Source: Mytilinidion resinicola (lineage: Eukaryota; Ascomycota; Dothideomycetes; Mytilinidiales; Mytilinidiaceae). From it: a stretch of 64,000 nucleotides of DNA. The stretch spans positions 579,616-643,615 of the forward strand of contig NW_022985446.1 of assembly GCF_010093595.1 (NCBI RefSeq), in the 5' to 3' direction. Positions 10,921 to 22,900 of this stretch are shown here, one piece after another (within the stretch, counting starts at the first letter, position 1; the number at the start of each line of letters is the position of its first letter). The position numbers and the translations under genes are program-made. A model generated the notes under the pieces. That model saw nothing but the letters and a program-made list of their open reading frames with translations. It ran no database searches and was not told the origin of the DNA.

Positions 10921-12226
10921 CATGATTGTCGCTACGCGGATGTCACATTTTGGATGCACTGAATTTGGTCTTCATGATTACGATATTGCGCGTATGTATA
11001 ATCAAGTCAAGACCGTCTGAACGTCTCAGGGTGGCGACTCTGTCGATGTCATGTTCTGGAGACCTAGAATCAGACGCGTGCTTCCAACGTCCTTTTCCTA
11101 TATACCTGCGTGCGCCGGGAGTCCTCCGTAGGCGTCTTCTAGAGAGGGAGCAACATAACAACAGAGACACTTCAATCTAGATACCCTCTGTCGTGAAAAT
11201 GCGTATCTGCAAAAATACGTGAAGGTCTTCTGAACGTTTCAAGATTGCAACTCCGAGGATGTCATGTTCTGGATAGCTTAGATTAGACGTGTGCTTTCTA
11301 TATCCCTTTTTTGTATGCAAGCCTGCGTCAAGGGCTCTCTAAATGCGTATCTGTAAATAGGAGGTCATGTAAGAGTTGTAACTCTTCATTTTAGACCCTC
11401 CGGATACTGAAGCTGCGCATGTACAATATTACGTGAAGGCCGTCCGCGCGTACTATAATAATAAACACTCGAATGTCATGCTTTGCACGCTCTAGATTGT
11501 ATACACGCTTTCTACAGGTATTTTCCATATGCATGTAAACGACGGGAGTTTCCGGCAGTCGCCCCTCTGAGCGAGAAGGTCGTGTAAGAGTAAGGATAGT
11601 TCATTTCAGGCCCCCCGGACTGTGCAGCTGCGCACGTACAGAATCTCGTGAAGGCCGCCTGCGCGTACCACAATAATTGCCACTTGGATGTCATATTCCG
11701 GACTCTTCAATTTGAACGTGTATTTTCTACGCCCCTTTCTCATATGCCTAGCAATGCCAGAAGCCCTCCGTAGACGCCCTTCTGAGCAGGGTGCAATGTA
11801 AGGACGATATGACTTTGTATTGGGCTCTCAGGATTGCGAAGCTGCGCACGTTGAAAGTCTCGTGAAGGCCGTTCGCGTGTTCTATGAAAATCGTCATTCA
11901 AACGTTATATTCCAGACGCTACAAACTGGATAGGCCTTTTCCACATCCCTGTTCTATGGCCTTGCCACCGTTAGGAGCCCTCCACAGACGTCGTTATGGG
12001 CAGAACGTAATGTCAAGACGAAAAGACTTTACACTAAGTCAGCTAGGTTGTAAGGCTACACACGCATAGAATCACATGAAGACCCTCTAGATGTTCAATG
12101 AAAATCGCCGCTTGCATGTCATTTCCGAACGCACCAGATTAGATCAGCCCTTTCCACGTCCTTTTACCACCTGCTTGCCACCGCTATGAGTCCTCCACAT
12201 ACGTCTCTATGAGAAGGAGGTATCGT
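10921..12226. repeat. Diverged tandem satellite, unit about 213 bp
   Basis: About six copies plus a truncated first copy. The marker CGTGAAGGCCGTC and its variants recur at about 11,002, 11,219, 11,431, 11,647, 11,860 and 12,073, a spacing of 212-217 bp. In order within the unit come a GATGTCAT block, a CACGTCC-like block, a GGAGTCCTCCGTAGACGTC block and a GAAGCTGCGCACGTAC block. Copies differ by many substitutions and small indels, so no reading frame is kept. The array sits between the 3' end of the 205-aa gene and the 3' end of the minus-strand ankyrin gene. Confidence 0.85.
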
Positions 12227-12245
12227 GAAGATCAGTCACCCGATT

Positions 12246-12503
12246 CTAATCCTCCGGTCGATGAAGGACAACGCCAATCTCCTCGATCCGTCGCAGCTCT
12301 TGCTCATCAAGCTCTGTCGCGGGATACAGTACTTCGTGCATTCTCTCGGCCCAGTAGCCTTTCAGGAACTCAGAGAGTGTGCCTTTGTGGTGTTTGAGTT
12401 CGGTTTCGAATTCGATGGCTAGATCCTCTAGCTGCTGGATAGTTTCGTGCTGCTCGTCGTGGATTTCGTGGATCTCATCTTCTGATGGGGTATGACATGC
12501 CTT
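12246..12503 (-). pseudogene. Orphaned 85-codon tail of the ankyrin-type gene
   Basis: Directly after the TAG at 12504-12506, the same frame stays open for 85 codons until a TAG at 12246-12248. It reads like a conserved fungal C-terminal helix bundle: EDEIHEIHDEQHE, then LEDLAIEFETEL, GTLSEFLKGYWAERM, and ELRRIEEIGVVLH. This matches how proteins of this family usually end. I see no canonical intron that would remove the TAG while keeping the conserved SHTC segment before it. The tail therefore looks cut off by a nonsense mutation. Confidence 0.6.
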
Positions 12504-15500
12504 CTAATATTTATACTCTAAGTGGCATGTGTGACTGAGTTCCAGTTTGTCAAAGGTTAGAGCTCGAATGATCGCGGGATCTAGCCAAGGAGCGAGCTTC
12601 CGCATCGGTTCCAATAAGCCGGACATAGTATATGAGCGCTCGATAGTTCTATACCATTTGGGAAGTTTGAAAAGTCGCGATACTGTACAGCATCCGTGAG
12701 GAGAACAGTAGCATGCACAGTCGTCAGTTATCTCAGCCAAGAAAGCTTCAGCCAAAAACGCCTGGTCAACCCTTATCAGTTCGAGTACGCGCCTTGGCTC
12801 AGAGAAGAAGTCGAGGTTGTCTCCAAGAGCAAGAGCTGGCGTTGTCTTTGTGAATTCATCGACTTGGTGTACGTTCACTCCCTTGGACCATAGCCATTGG
12901 ACATATTCCAGAGACTCGCTCAAGCTTGTGAAATACCCAGACAACCCTATTGCTACCATGACAGGTAACGCACCATTGTCGTGTCGGTGATCTATGTCTC
13001 GGAAGCCAGCCTGGTACAGTTTTTCGGCGATAGGCCTGGTCAAGTTTCTACAGTGGTAGACGGTATAGGGATAATTTCCAGGATCCAGAGGTCTGTGTTC
13101 TGATCCGTCAATTCGACAGATAGCTTTGTAGACGTCGAATGCGTGAGCATCCAGGATCCGGTCATCTTCCAAGTTATATCTTTCTTGGAGCTCCAATGGC
13201 AAAACTTTCTTCGCAGAATGCTTGAGTTGACTTCGTCGATCTACTAAGGCAGAGATGATTACGGACTGGATATCGGAATCCCCGCGACTAAGAGACACCT
13301 GCAGCGTAGAAGAAGTCACACAACTACCAGCGGCTATGAGAATCTTGCAAGATTCCAAATTGCAAGCGCAAGCGTACTCTAAAGGTGTCCACAACGTGCC
13401 ATCGTCGTCCTCATGAACACTGACACCATGGTTCAGGAGTTTCATGATTCCGACAGGCCAGTTTGCCGCAGTCTCAAGTATATAACCTTCATTCTTACCC
13501 CAAGAAACTGTTAAGGTAGTAGCCGGCGTATGGTCTAGTATTTTGTCGAGCTCTGTCTCCGATCGTGACAATATGGCTCGAGTGAGATCTGGAAGGTCAA
13601 ATGCTATGAACTTTAGCGTCTACTTCTAGAGCCTGCTGTTGAACTAACTTAAAAATACCTTGACTCCCGTTCTCCGAGACGAGTAGTCGCTGATGGGCCA
13701 AATAGAAGGTCTTCAGCGAAGTATTAGGCGCCAAGGAATTTAGTGTAAAGGTCGTAATCTCCAAATCACAATCCATCAGCATCCATATGAGGCTTGTCCA
13801 TATATCCAGTTGGGGCTCTCCAGAAAGTTGTAGCCACATAAGGAGGCTGTCCAACGCGGTACTGTTTGTGTGTCACAGAGTCAGACTTGCAATAGATTCA
13901 GAATGTGAAGCAGTGCTTAGGATATCAAGGGAATCCAACCTTCCGAACCGATCAGTTTGATTTATGGGTACTCCGGCCGCAACAAGGGTAGTGAAGAGCT
14001 CTCTGCACATATCGAGGGTACTAGGCGTACTCATGAGACCGCCATTTCTTAGTAGAGAATATATCAAGAAAGCAGTGACCTGTTAGCCTTATATTAGTGT
14101 CAGTTGTTCTCGTTGGGGGCAAGTTTAGGTTTTATTGCATTACATGGAGTAGACTGTTCCCACTTTTGGTGACGTCTCTTGGTGAAGCACGTCCCTCGTG
14201 AAATGATTGCACGAGTTGTTTTGGTAACAATCTTAAGCTTCGCAAAATACCTTCTCTGCTCGATTCCAAGTTATGTCTGACGGTGTTTATCATTTTGAAA
14301 GCGGGCGAATGATCTTCGGACACGATAGCACGGAGACTTAGCTGAGGCCCAACCGAAAACGCGCCAGCGCCCACTGAGAGAGTCAGAGAAGCTTCCAAGA
14401 TCCCCCCGAGCGTTCGTCCACAGTACGTGATGCGTGATTCGATAGATCTCTCGCGGAGGTTGAGACCAAAGAGTGCGCAAGAAGGATGGTGAGCTGATAC
14501 TTGACGTTGGAATACGGAGACATATGATAGCGATTGTGAACGCTCCGCGCGGTATTGACGCCGTCCACAAAAGCAACGCGATTTCGGACGGGGAAGAAAT
14601 CTACGTGAGGCTAAGCGCAGATCGCTGAACTGGCCAGCTTCATTCCGAAAGCTGTATTGGTCTTCGCAAGCCTCTCTGAGAGACGATGGTCTAAGAAGGT
14701 GACTCGCAGGGTTCGATATAACTTTGGACTCCTGGGAAAAGTTAGTTTGAAAATATGTAGCTGGGTGCTGCCATGCTTACTAGCTGCTCGAAGCGTTCCA
14801 TAAACGATTGAGCATTGATAGTCATCTGCTGCTCCAAACGTCCCATCATCGATTGAACTTCGAGAGTCATGTGCCCTCGCAGTTCTTGTAGAGCACAGCT
14901 CTCTGAGGCCAATGATGTCGATACGGAGAGGATGAGCTCTGATTGTTGATTTATGGAATCTCTATCGTGCATTTTAGCTGGGCAGCTAGACGACGTCCCA
15001 GTGGGGATATAATACTTACAAGCTCAGATGTTGCACCGTAGAGTCTAGATGATGATGCAAACCATCGAGAGTAGCACTTAACTCCTTCAATGTCGCCCGT
15101 TTGAACGGACACAGCGTCCTTTCGCTTAGAAGGCGGGCCTTACCTTTAACAGTTGTGGCTGGCGCATCGGTGGCATATTTCTTCAAAGCTTGATCCAACT
15201 TAGTCACGCCAGCCTCGCATGCCATGATCGACAGCCTTACCTGCGCGGAAATATGGTGATCATCGGACTCGACCTTCTTCAACGGCGCTTCTAGGACTTT
15301 TAGAATGCCTTTTAGGCTCCCTACTTGGCCGAGAATTGTTGCAATATCATCATCGAAGGCCTTGAAGTTCGAGTAATACGTTGTCAAGCCCTGGCAGACT
15401 TGGAGACCGGGAGATATGACGCCGACGGTGCTTCTAGTGATGGAGAACAGGTCTTCTATTGCGACTACGTTGCTACGAAGATGAACATCGTCAGACGGGA

Positions 15501-15524
15501 GAGATATTTAGTACTGATTAACAT
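12504..15524 (-). CDS. NLR-associated ankyrin-type protein with fungal N-terminal helical domain
   Basis: Seven exons: 15524-15515, 15455-15020, 14961-14781, 14731-14144, 14079-13940, 13861-13659 and 13588-12504. The introns are 59, 58, 49, 64, 78 and 70 nt, and the total is 2643 nt, giving 880 aa. Residues 1-148 look like the helical domain that precedes NACHT or ankyrin parts in fungal STAND proteins (DLFSITRSTVGVISPGLQVCQG, then YYSNFKAFDDDI). A helical linker follows, then a segment with a CFCGRR cysteine pair and SVGAGAFSVGPQLSLRAIV. An ankyrin-like region contains EGRASPRDVTKSGNSLLH, GVPINQTDRFG and ANWPVGIMKLLNHG. No NACHT domain is present. The 10-nt first exon is the weakest part of the model. 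The frame ends at a TAG followed by an in-frame conserved tail, so this allele may be truncated. A role in self/non-self recognition is inferred from the domain family only. Confidence 0.8.
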
Positions 15525-15900
15525 CCGGCAGTCTTGAGTGAAGAAGAAAGATGAAGAAGACGGAACGAATTCTGCCAGCTCATGATTTATTTAGGGCGGG
15601 GTGATAGGCAGACTCGCTGCATGTCCTATCCAATGAAGAGTCCATGGCGTTTCAGCCTTGCTGCACGGCACACATTCCAGCTGATATTCTATGAACTTCG
15701 ATCTCAGCCTGCTCGCCAACACACCTGTAATCCGCGAACGAAAAAAGCCACTATGAGGCTCTCGAATACGGAAACACTTGAGATTCAGGACTTCGTGCAG
15801 CGTGGTTACTAAACCGGCGGCCGGCTCAACTAGAGAACAGATTGATTGGGCTGTTATATATAGAATGAAGCTTGATTGATTGGATTAATTAGAATTTTGG
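15525..15900 (-). promoter_or_regulatory. Probable promoter and leader of the ankyrin-type gene
   Basis: Read on the minus strand, a TATATATAA box lies near 15,862-15,854. Two CCAAT boxes (CCAATCAA near 15,886 and CCCAATC near 15,850) lie close to it. A leader of roughly 300 nt would precede the proposed start at 15524. An additional upstream exon is possible. Confidence 0.4.
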
Positions 15901-16380
15901 TTTGAACGGTTTGATCCAGATTGACAAATGAGTGAATACGATCGCGCTAAGAGATCTGTGCGCTAAGGCCCTCACCGTGTCTTAACGAGCCAATAGAATC
16001 ATGGCATTCTGCCGCCCCGAGGTTCCGCTGGCGGAGGCGGGAAAACAGGAGGTTCGATATCCCAATGTGCACCCAAGCAATTTCCTTTCCCGTTCAGGAA
16101 ACTGAGCTGCTCACGCTCCAGCCTGAGCTGTGGCTGTGCTGGGTGAGCACATCCTGAGCCGAGACTGAGCAGCTTGTTGGAACCCAGTTTTGGGCCCTGT
16201 ATTCGACAGGGAGCATTGAGACTGGGGTCCTTACCTTGCTTCGGAAGGCCCATTTCCGGGCCCGTAGGCATGCCAGGTTCCAGTTTCAGGGCCCCAATTC
16301 TCGAGTACACTTACTCTCCGATGGAAAACAGCCCAAGGCTAATCTGCGCCACTTTATCGTCCGTGCAAGGGCAGAGCCAT
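15901..16380. other. Edge of the gene compartment, no gene seen
   Basis: Normal-composition sequence with one 103-codon minus-strand ORF (15999-16310) that is Gly/Pro-rich and matches no family I know. This is the last normal stretch before the AT-rich block begins at about 16,380. Confidence 0.4.
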
Positions 16381-16912
16381 AAATAGCTAATAGGTTCTAA
16401 CGTCGTCTAGGGGGTCCAGAGGCTATATTATTGCTAAATAATTAAAGGTATACTATACTATTCTTATAAAGGCTTTTAAATAAAATCTCCCTAAGTTGCT
16501 ATAGTATATATATTCTATCTCTTTATTTCTATAAGTATAGTAATACTAAATCTTTAGTAATAATATAAGCCTATTACCCCTAGAAAACTTACACTATACA
16601 CCTACTAAAGGAATACCTTCCCTTTATTAGTAAGTATTAAACTAATAGATTTCTCCCTAATATTATAACCCCTAACACGAACCACCTAAGCGCTAAGGCA
16701 CTTAGGGAGATAAGTAAGTAGATTAGACTAATAATATAGGAATAGACTACAGAACCTTAGGAAATAAGGGTTAGTTAAATAGGGATTCTAGATTCCCCTA
16801 TAGACTGCTAGTAAATAGGAACAGTTTAGAGATAGTATATAATAAAAGGTTATATACAGGATTATTACTAAATTATAGCAATCGAGGAATAAGTATAGGA
16901 TTATTACTAAAT

Positions 16913-18736
16913 TAACGCCTTAGCCACCCGGTCGGGCTAGCCCCTCGGTCGAGCCACCCCCTTTTTAATTACTCTTCGCTCTACTAACTCCGAATATCTA
17001 CCTTAATAGCTTAATAAGTTGTATACTAAATATAGCCCCACCTATATTAAACAATGCGCAGCTTTCTGCAGAAAAGCGGCTACAGCTTACCCTTAATATA
17101 TTTCGCCAGGGGATAGTCCTATTGCTATTCTAAGCCTATAAGCTCTTTAACGTGCTATATTTAACCTTAAAAGCGCGCAACACCGGCAGATAATTAGCTT
17201 AAGCCTTTTAGCAATTATAATAATATCTATCTATATAGGAAGAAGATGCGTTTATTAAATATATACTTTAAATAGCAGCCTAGGGCTGGCTAATCTTAAT
17301 TATATACTTAGAGGGCCAGGCTACTAATATACTTTAAAAAAAAAGGCGATTTTAATATACTTAGCTATAACTAGTATAAGAACTTCCTCCAATAATATCT
17401 AAATATTAAGCCTAAGCTTACTTACTGCCTTAATTAATTAAAATAGAATACTGCAGATTATTAAGAGCTAGAAAAGTGGTTTTCTTTCTATAATAAAACT
17501 GTTAAGAAATATAGGATTCTTATAAAGGATTAATATAATATAGATAAAAAAGGCTTTATAAAAGGCGTAGAAGATAGCTGTAAAGTTCTTTTTCCTATTT
17601 AAAAAGAAAAAGCTTAGTTAATTTAACCTAGAGATCGCGATTAGGTATTAACTATTATAGCTATTAGTATAAGCGGCTATATAGTTCTACTATATATTAT
17701 CTTCTAAGGTAAGTAAATATAGCAATCCTGGATTAACGCATTAATTAATTCCCGCACCGTTATTTAAGTTAGCCTAGCCGGCTGGACAGATCGCGAAATT
17801 GCTATATATTAGCTTAAGCATTTTAATAGCTATATAAAGCCTATTAGCAAGTACCGGCTCTTAATTCTAGATAGCTATAACTTATATATATCTCTTAAAT
17901 TTATACAGTATTATAAGAATATAAAGATTATTACTTTCTGCTTACTACCCTACTCTACTTATATTCTCCAGCTATTTAATATTAGCATCTTTTCACCGGT
18001 TGCAAAGGTATATAAAAAGCAGATTTATAAGTATAGTATTTTTAGGGCAGAGCGCATTTTAAATAAGCAATTTCTTCTCTTTTATTAACGCGCAATATAA
18101 TAAGCAATAATAAAAATCAATATTGCTAGCGTATAGAGAAAGGCAGGCCTATTACCTTTTAATCCCGCATTAGTACTATATAAATTCAGGCCAAAAACGC
18201 CTCCTTTTATTAGTATAACTAATTAGAATAGTATATAAGTTAATATATAAGCGACCAAGGATTAATTAAATAAGATTAATACGCTTATTGCGGCGCTTCT
18301 TAAACAGGTTCCTTTCTAGCTTTATTCTACTGTTTTAGTTCTAAAAGATCTTTCTCTAACTACTATTACTAATAGATCTGCACTTTAAATTCTTAATAAT
18401 AATCTTATAGAAAAGTAGAAAAAAAGTAGAAAAAGCTGTATAAAGAAGTACTTTAGGAAGGCTTAGTAGCTTACTATAGAGGAAGCGCTTTAAAAGATAA
18501 AAAAGTGTAAGGTAAAGAAATAGAAGGAATTAATAGCTAAGGAGAGAGCTGCAGCTCTATAAGGTAAAAAAGTCTTTATAAAGCTAGCCTAGAAGGAACT
18601 AGCAATAAGTTTTAATATATTTAGATAGCAATTTACTCTTCTGCCCTTGCAAGCCTTATACGCCACCTAATATACTAACCGGGCTAACCGGGTGGCTTAA
18701 CTAGGGGGCTGGCTCGAACGGGTGGCCAAGACGTTA
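16913..18736 (+). mobile_element. Pogo-like (Tc1/mariner superfamily) DNA transposon, RIP-inactivated
   Basis: Imperfect terminal inverted repeats of about 50 bp bound the element. The left end starts TAACGCCTTAGCCACCCGG, and the right end, reverse-complemented, starts TAACGTCTTGGCCACCCG. Each end carries further GCCACCCGGT/GGCTAGCCC-type sub-motifs that stay GC-rich. The ends begin with TA, the target dinucleotide of this superfamily. The interior codes a transposase ghost in the plus direction. Length about 1.82 kb. Confidence 0.85.
17050..18650 (+). pseudogene. Pogo-like transposase (DDE_1) ghost
   Basis: Reading through TAG/TAA gives an N-terminal helix-turn-helix (EKRLQLTLNIF then AYKLFNVLYLTLKAR) near 17,071-17,190. 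A YNIDKKGFIKG block near 17,530 is the region of the first catalytic Asp. KYRLLILDSYN at about 17,850 is the LILDGHNSH block with the second Asp, and FCLLPYSTYILQLFNISIFSPVAK follows at about 17,940-18,010. The C-terminal part is Lys-rich. Many in-frame stops and His/Gly replacements make it inactive. Family assignment is firm. Confidence 0.85.
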
Positions 18737-19529
18737 TAGTAATCTAGAAAAGAATATAGATTTCCTAGAATAGAGCTTCTATATATAAGAATGCTTTTTT
18801 ATATATATAGAAATAGTATATTTAACTTAAAACTTTAATACTACCTATTAAAAGTAATAACCCTATTTTATACCTAAAATTAATCTTGCCTTACCTTTAA
18901 AAACTATTATATCCTAATAATAAATTAAGCTATCCTATATACTATATAAGATATATATATAGTATAGCAGAGACAACCTATTATACTTTAAATACTGCTA
19001 TATTAAAGGAGTTATATATAAATAATTAATTAAAATAGCCTTACTAACCCTTTTAGGCAGTATAACTGCTAGACTAACTTTAATAATAACTAAGGTAGCA
19101 ATATATATACAAGCCTTACTTTTACGTCTATAATAACTAGAAAAAGCTAATAGTACTAAGGATAATAAAATTGCAGCCCTATAGGGGAATATCTAGATTA
19201 TTTAAAGAAAGCTTATAACTAGCAGAACGGTTAGCTACTAAGGCTATAAAATAAATAAACCCGAAAAGTTTACTAGTAATAGAGGAGCTTTGCAAGTATT
19301 TATAATATAGATAAGGCTATACCTGTGTATAAACTAGAATAACCTTATATTTAAATCTAATAAAGTCTGTATAGTAGTAACCTTTTTAAAAAAAGAAGTA
19401 TTTAACTAGTTTAACCTAATACTTATAGACTAGCTTAGCAGCACTAATATAGATAAGTAGAAACTAGAAACTAATATTATATTTAGCAACTATAAAAACT
19501 TTAAGGCTATACTAAAGTAAATAATTAGA
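18737..19529. other. RIP-degraded, nothing recognised
   Basis: AT-rich sequence between the pogo-like element and a GC-richer island. No domain could be recovered in any frame by eye. Confidence 0.4.
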
Positions 19530-19990
19530 CGGTAAGCCCGCATTAGGAAACAGATGCACCCCGTTCGGGCAATCCGCGCCTCGCTTACGGCTTTCGCGCT
19601 ACGTTTAAACAGGCAATCGACCTCGACGACCGCTATAAAACGGCCTCCCTTCGCCGTTATTTTCCCTCCCCTCTTCAACCTTTTCTCTCTACTCTCATCC
19701 GTCCGCCCGCGCCCCCTTTGTCTGCACCGACTGCTTTTATTGGGTCTTAGCAAGTCTCTTGCAAGGCATTTTTCGAATCTCCGCAGCAGCCCAACACTGC
19801 ACTGCCTTACCTCCTCGTCCCTGTTATTTCACCCCTTTACGCACTGCGCCGTCTAGCTAAAGCCGATTCTCGGCTCGCATCCGGGTATAGCGGCCCGCCC
19901 GCTTCCCACTCTCTTATTCTCTTGCGCACTCTCGCCTCTCGCCTTTCTCTATTGCAAGCTCTCCTCCTCTTCTTCTCTTGCAAGATACTT
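19530..19990 (+). promoter_or_regulatory. GC-richer, pyrimidine-rich island that may be an old promoter or leader
   Basis: A sharp island of near-normal composition inside the mutated block. The plus strand is strongly C/T-rich, with runs such as CCTCCCTTCG and CTCCTCCTCTTCTTCTCTT, and there is a CTATAAAA box near 19,633. C/T-rich tracts after a TATA-like box are typical of fungal promoters. No intact downstream gene follows. The 87- and 100-codon ORFs here are on opposite strands and look accidental. Confidence 0.35.
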
Positions 19991-22900
19991 ACTTATTATG
20001 TTAGTTGCAGCTGCGGTTAAAGGGCGAAACTTGCTACCTGTTTATATAGCTATATAAGCTTATATAATTGCGTTGTTTTCCCCTGCTCCGGACTCCCCGA
20101 TGGCAATTTACTACGTACTGCCTTGTTCCTATTTTTAGAAAACAAATGCGTAGCTCTTACGCTATTGTCTTACCTCTAATACTGCTATACTGCGCCCTGC
20201 TCCTTTAGTTAAAATAGCTAGGCCAATCCCTTACTAAATTAACCGTGTCCCTACTTATAGCTTCTACTCCTGGTGGCTATTTACTTATATAATTAGGCCC
20301 AGCTAGCGTTTTTATTAGCAATATAGTTCTAGCAGGGTGCTCCGCCTTATATAAGGTATACGGTGTTGCTGTAACATTGCAATGCAATTAGCAGAAGGCT
20401 AATACCTAGAATCTAGCAGCTAACAGCTTGGCGTTGCCATTGCCGTGGGCTATAAAAGAGCCCTCCGCACTCTAGCTAGAATAAGACACTTTCCGGTAAA
20501 TAGCGCTTATACTATTATTTTAGCCCTAGTTATCCGGCCTCGCACTTTCTAACTTCGGTCTTCCGTGAAATATACTAGCTAATCCGCACTCTATTATCTG
20601 CGTTCTGCTAGAGCCTAGATATATTAAAAATAACGCGGTAAAACACTTATATAAGGTATTAACTCTGTTTTTATAACCTTTATATTGCTATAATAGCCCC
20701 TGCAGGATGCTCCGCCTTATATAAAGTAAGGAGTTAGTGTCTAAAAGTTAGCAGCTAATAGCTAGGCAGCGGCATTAATTAAGCCTTAAAACAAAGCCTC
20801 CGCGGCAGCTATAGGTCTAACTATCTCGGAGATACTAAAGGCAATAAACAATTTAATACTGCTATTCTCCTTTTGCCTAAGCCTCTGTACTAGGATGCAG
20901 TATTTATACAGGCTCCTCGTAAGTATACCTTAGAAGGTATTTCCGGCAATAGTACGCTAAGTAATAATCGGGGGCTTAGAAGGATACCACGTATTTAGAC
21001 CTCTAGACACAGCTCTATTCCCTAAGCTAGAAAGCCTAGTAAAGCTCTATTATAATAGCGACTGTTAATACTCTTCTACTAGCTACTTTGCTTCCTATAA
21101 AATTTTTATATTTTAATTCTTTAGCTTTTATAGCTACTATTTTTCTATTACCTGCGCTATAGCATCTACCGCAGTATTTATCTCTTAACTACCCCTTTAC
21201 TACTAAATATAAGAAGAAACCTAGGCTTAAAAAGTTTAACGCAGAGCAAAATCTCTATAAAGATAGCTTATACGGATATAATAAAGATTTAGCTAATATT
21301 AATAACTTCTTAGCCGATCTATTAGACTTTAATCCGTTATATTCTTTATATCCGGAACTAGCTGCAGTAGAAACTACTAGCCCTTTAGACTTGCTATATT
21401 TAGGTATTTCCAGCTTTTTAACTATATAGGCTAAGAGCTCCTAGCTAATATATATGCAGATGGCGGAGATAACCTACTATAAAGCCAGCAGCCAGGCTAG
21501 AAAAGGCCTTGCCCGACTTTAAATAATAAGATAGACTTAACCGTACCTATATTATTTAATAGAAGTAGTCTAGGTAGGTGTATTAATAGCGTTGCAGCAC
21601 TAATTTGCTGATTAATAACAGAATTTGCTTTTATTTTAGATAATATTGCAGCCGGAGCAAGCTATAGTATAGATAATATCTAATCTAGTAGCTAACCGCG
21701 AGAATATTAGGATAACGGCCTAGATATAGCTAGCATGCGCGTATTTTCTGCAGAGAACATAGCAGCTATATATAATAGTAAGCATTCTCCTGCAGATTTA
21801 AAAAACCTATTTTAACACCTTTTAAAAACAGTTTCCCTAAGCAGAACGCACCTTATAATAATATTACTATAAGAAACCGGCTATATATAACACGCAAGCG
21901 GGAGTATATTAATAATTACACCTTAGAACTGGCCTCGGAAGACTCCTATTTAGCAAAGCGGCGGTTAGCCTAGCTATAGGCAGAGAGCCTTTTATATAGT
22001 GCTGTGTGCACACTAGTATTAATAATAACGCCGCCGCCGCTGCCGCCCGCCTGCGGCAGCTATTTTTCGCCTTTTAGAGTTAGTAACCTAAATACTAGTA
22101 GCGGGGATAATAGCGGTAAAGATAATAGCGCCGATACCTCTAACCTATTTTAAAGCGACCTCCTTAATTTATAGAACAGCGGTAATAGCAAATACTATAA
22201 GGGCGCAATAGAGAAAAAGCTGCTATATTCCTTAAAATAATTAAACTCTCTATTTAAATAAAAACTAGGCGATTAAAACTTTAGTCCGGATTTAGAAATA
22301 GGTGAAAATAACAGCAATAACAGCAACGCTAGTAATAGTGAAGTTTAGGGGAGCTATAAAAACAAACCTAGTTAGGCTAATAACCTGTTAGTAACAACTT
22401 CTTAAATACAGGAATTAAGCAATCGCCGTTTCCGGATAAAAGGGCGCGGCACGTTATAAAACGCTCTTAGACCACGGGATTATAGCATAATATATATAAT
22501 AATATCTTAATAAGTAACACCGCGCTAATTATAATACCTATCTAGGCCCGGAATAGATAGAGTAACTTAATCTAGCTTTCTATAAATATCCCTGTAAATA
22601 TCTACTCTAAAAGAGACAGCTGTAAATAAACCCTATATTAATTATAGACTTAGCGCTAACTAGGCCTACTAAATAGCTAATATTACTCTTTACCCTATAT
22701 TAAAGGCCTTATCGATTATATTAGCAACTATCTATTATAATAAGTTAAAATTGCCTCTAGACCTAATATTACTTAATACTAACTTTTTTAGAGAAAGGGG
22801 TTATATTATCCAGATAATCTAGTTATTGCAGGATTTATAGCTATTACTAGGATGCCGATATAATAATAGTATATTAGACTCGCATTTTTATTAGAGCTAA

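Noticed and set aside
15999..16310. 103-codon minus-strand ORF
   Set aside because: Gly/Pro-rich without domain or codon support. It probably comes from the composition of the region.
19490..19856. Overlapping ORFs of 87 and 100 codons on opposite strands
   Set aside because: They mirror each other across a pyrimidine-rich island and contain no recognisable protein pattern.
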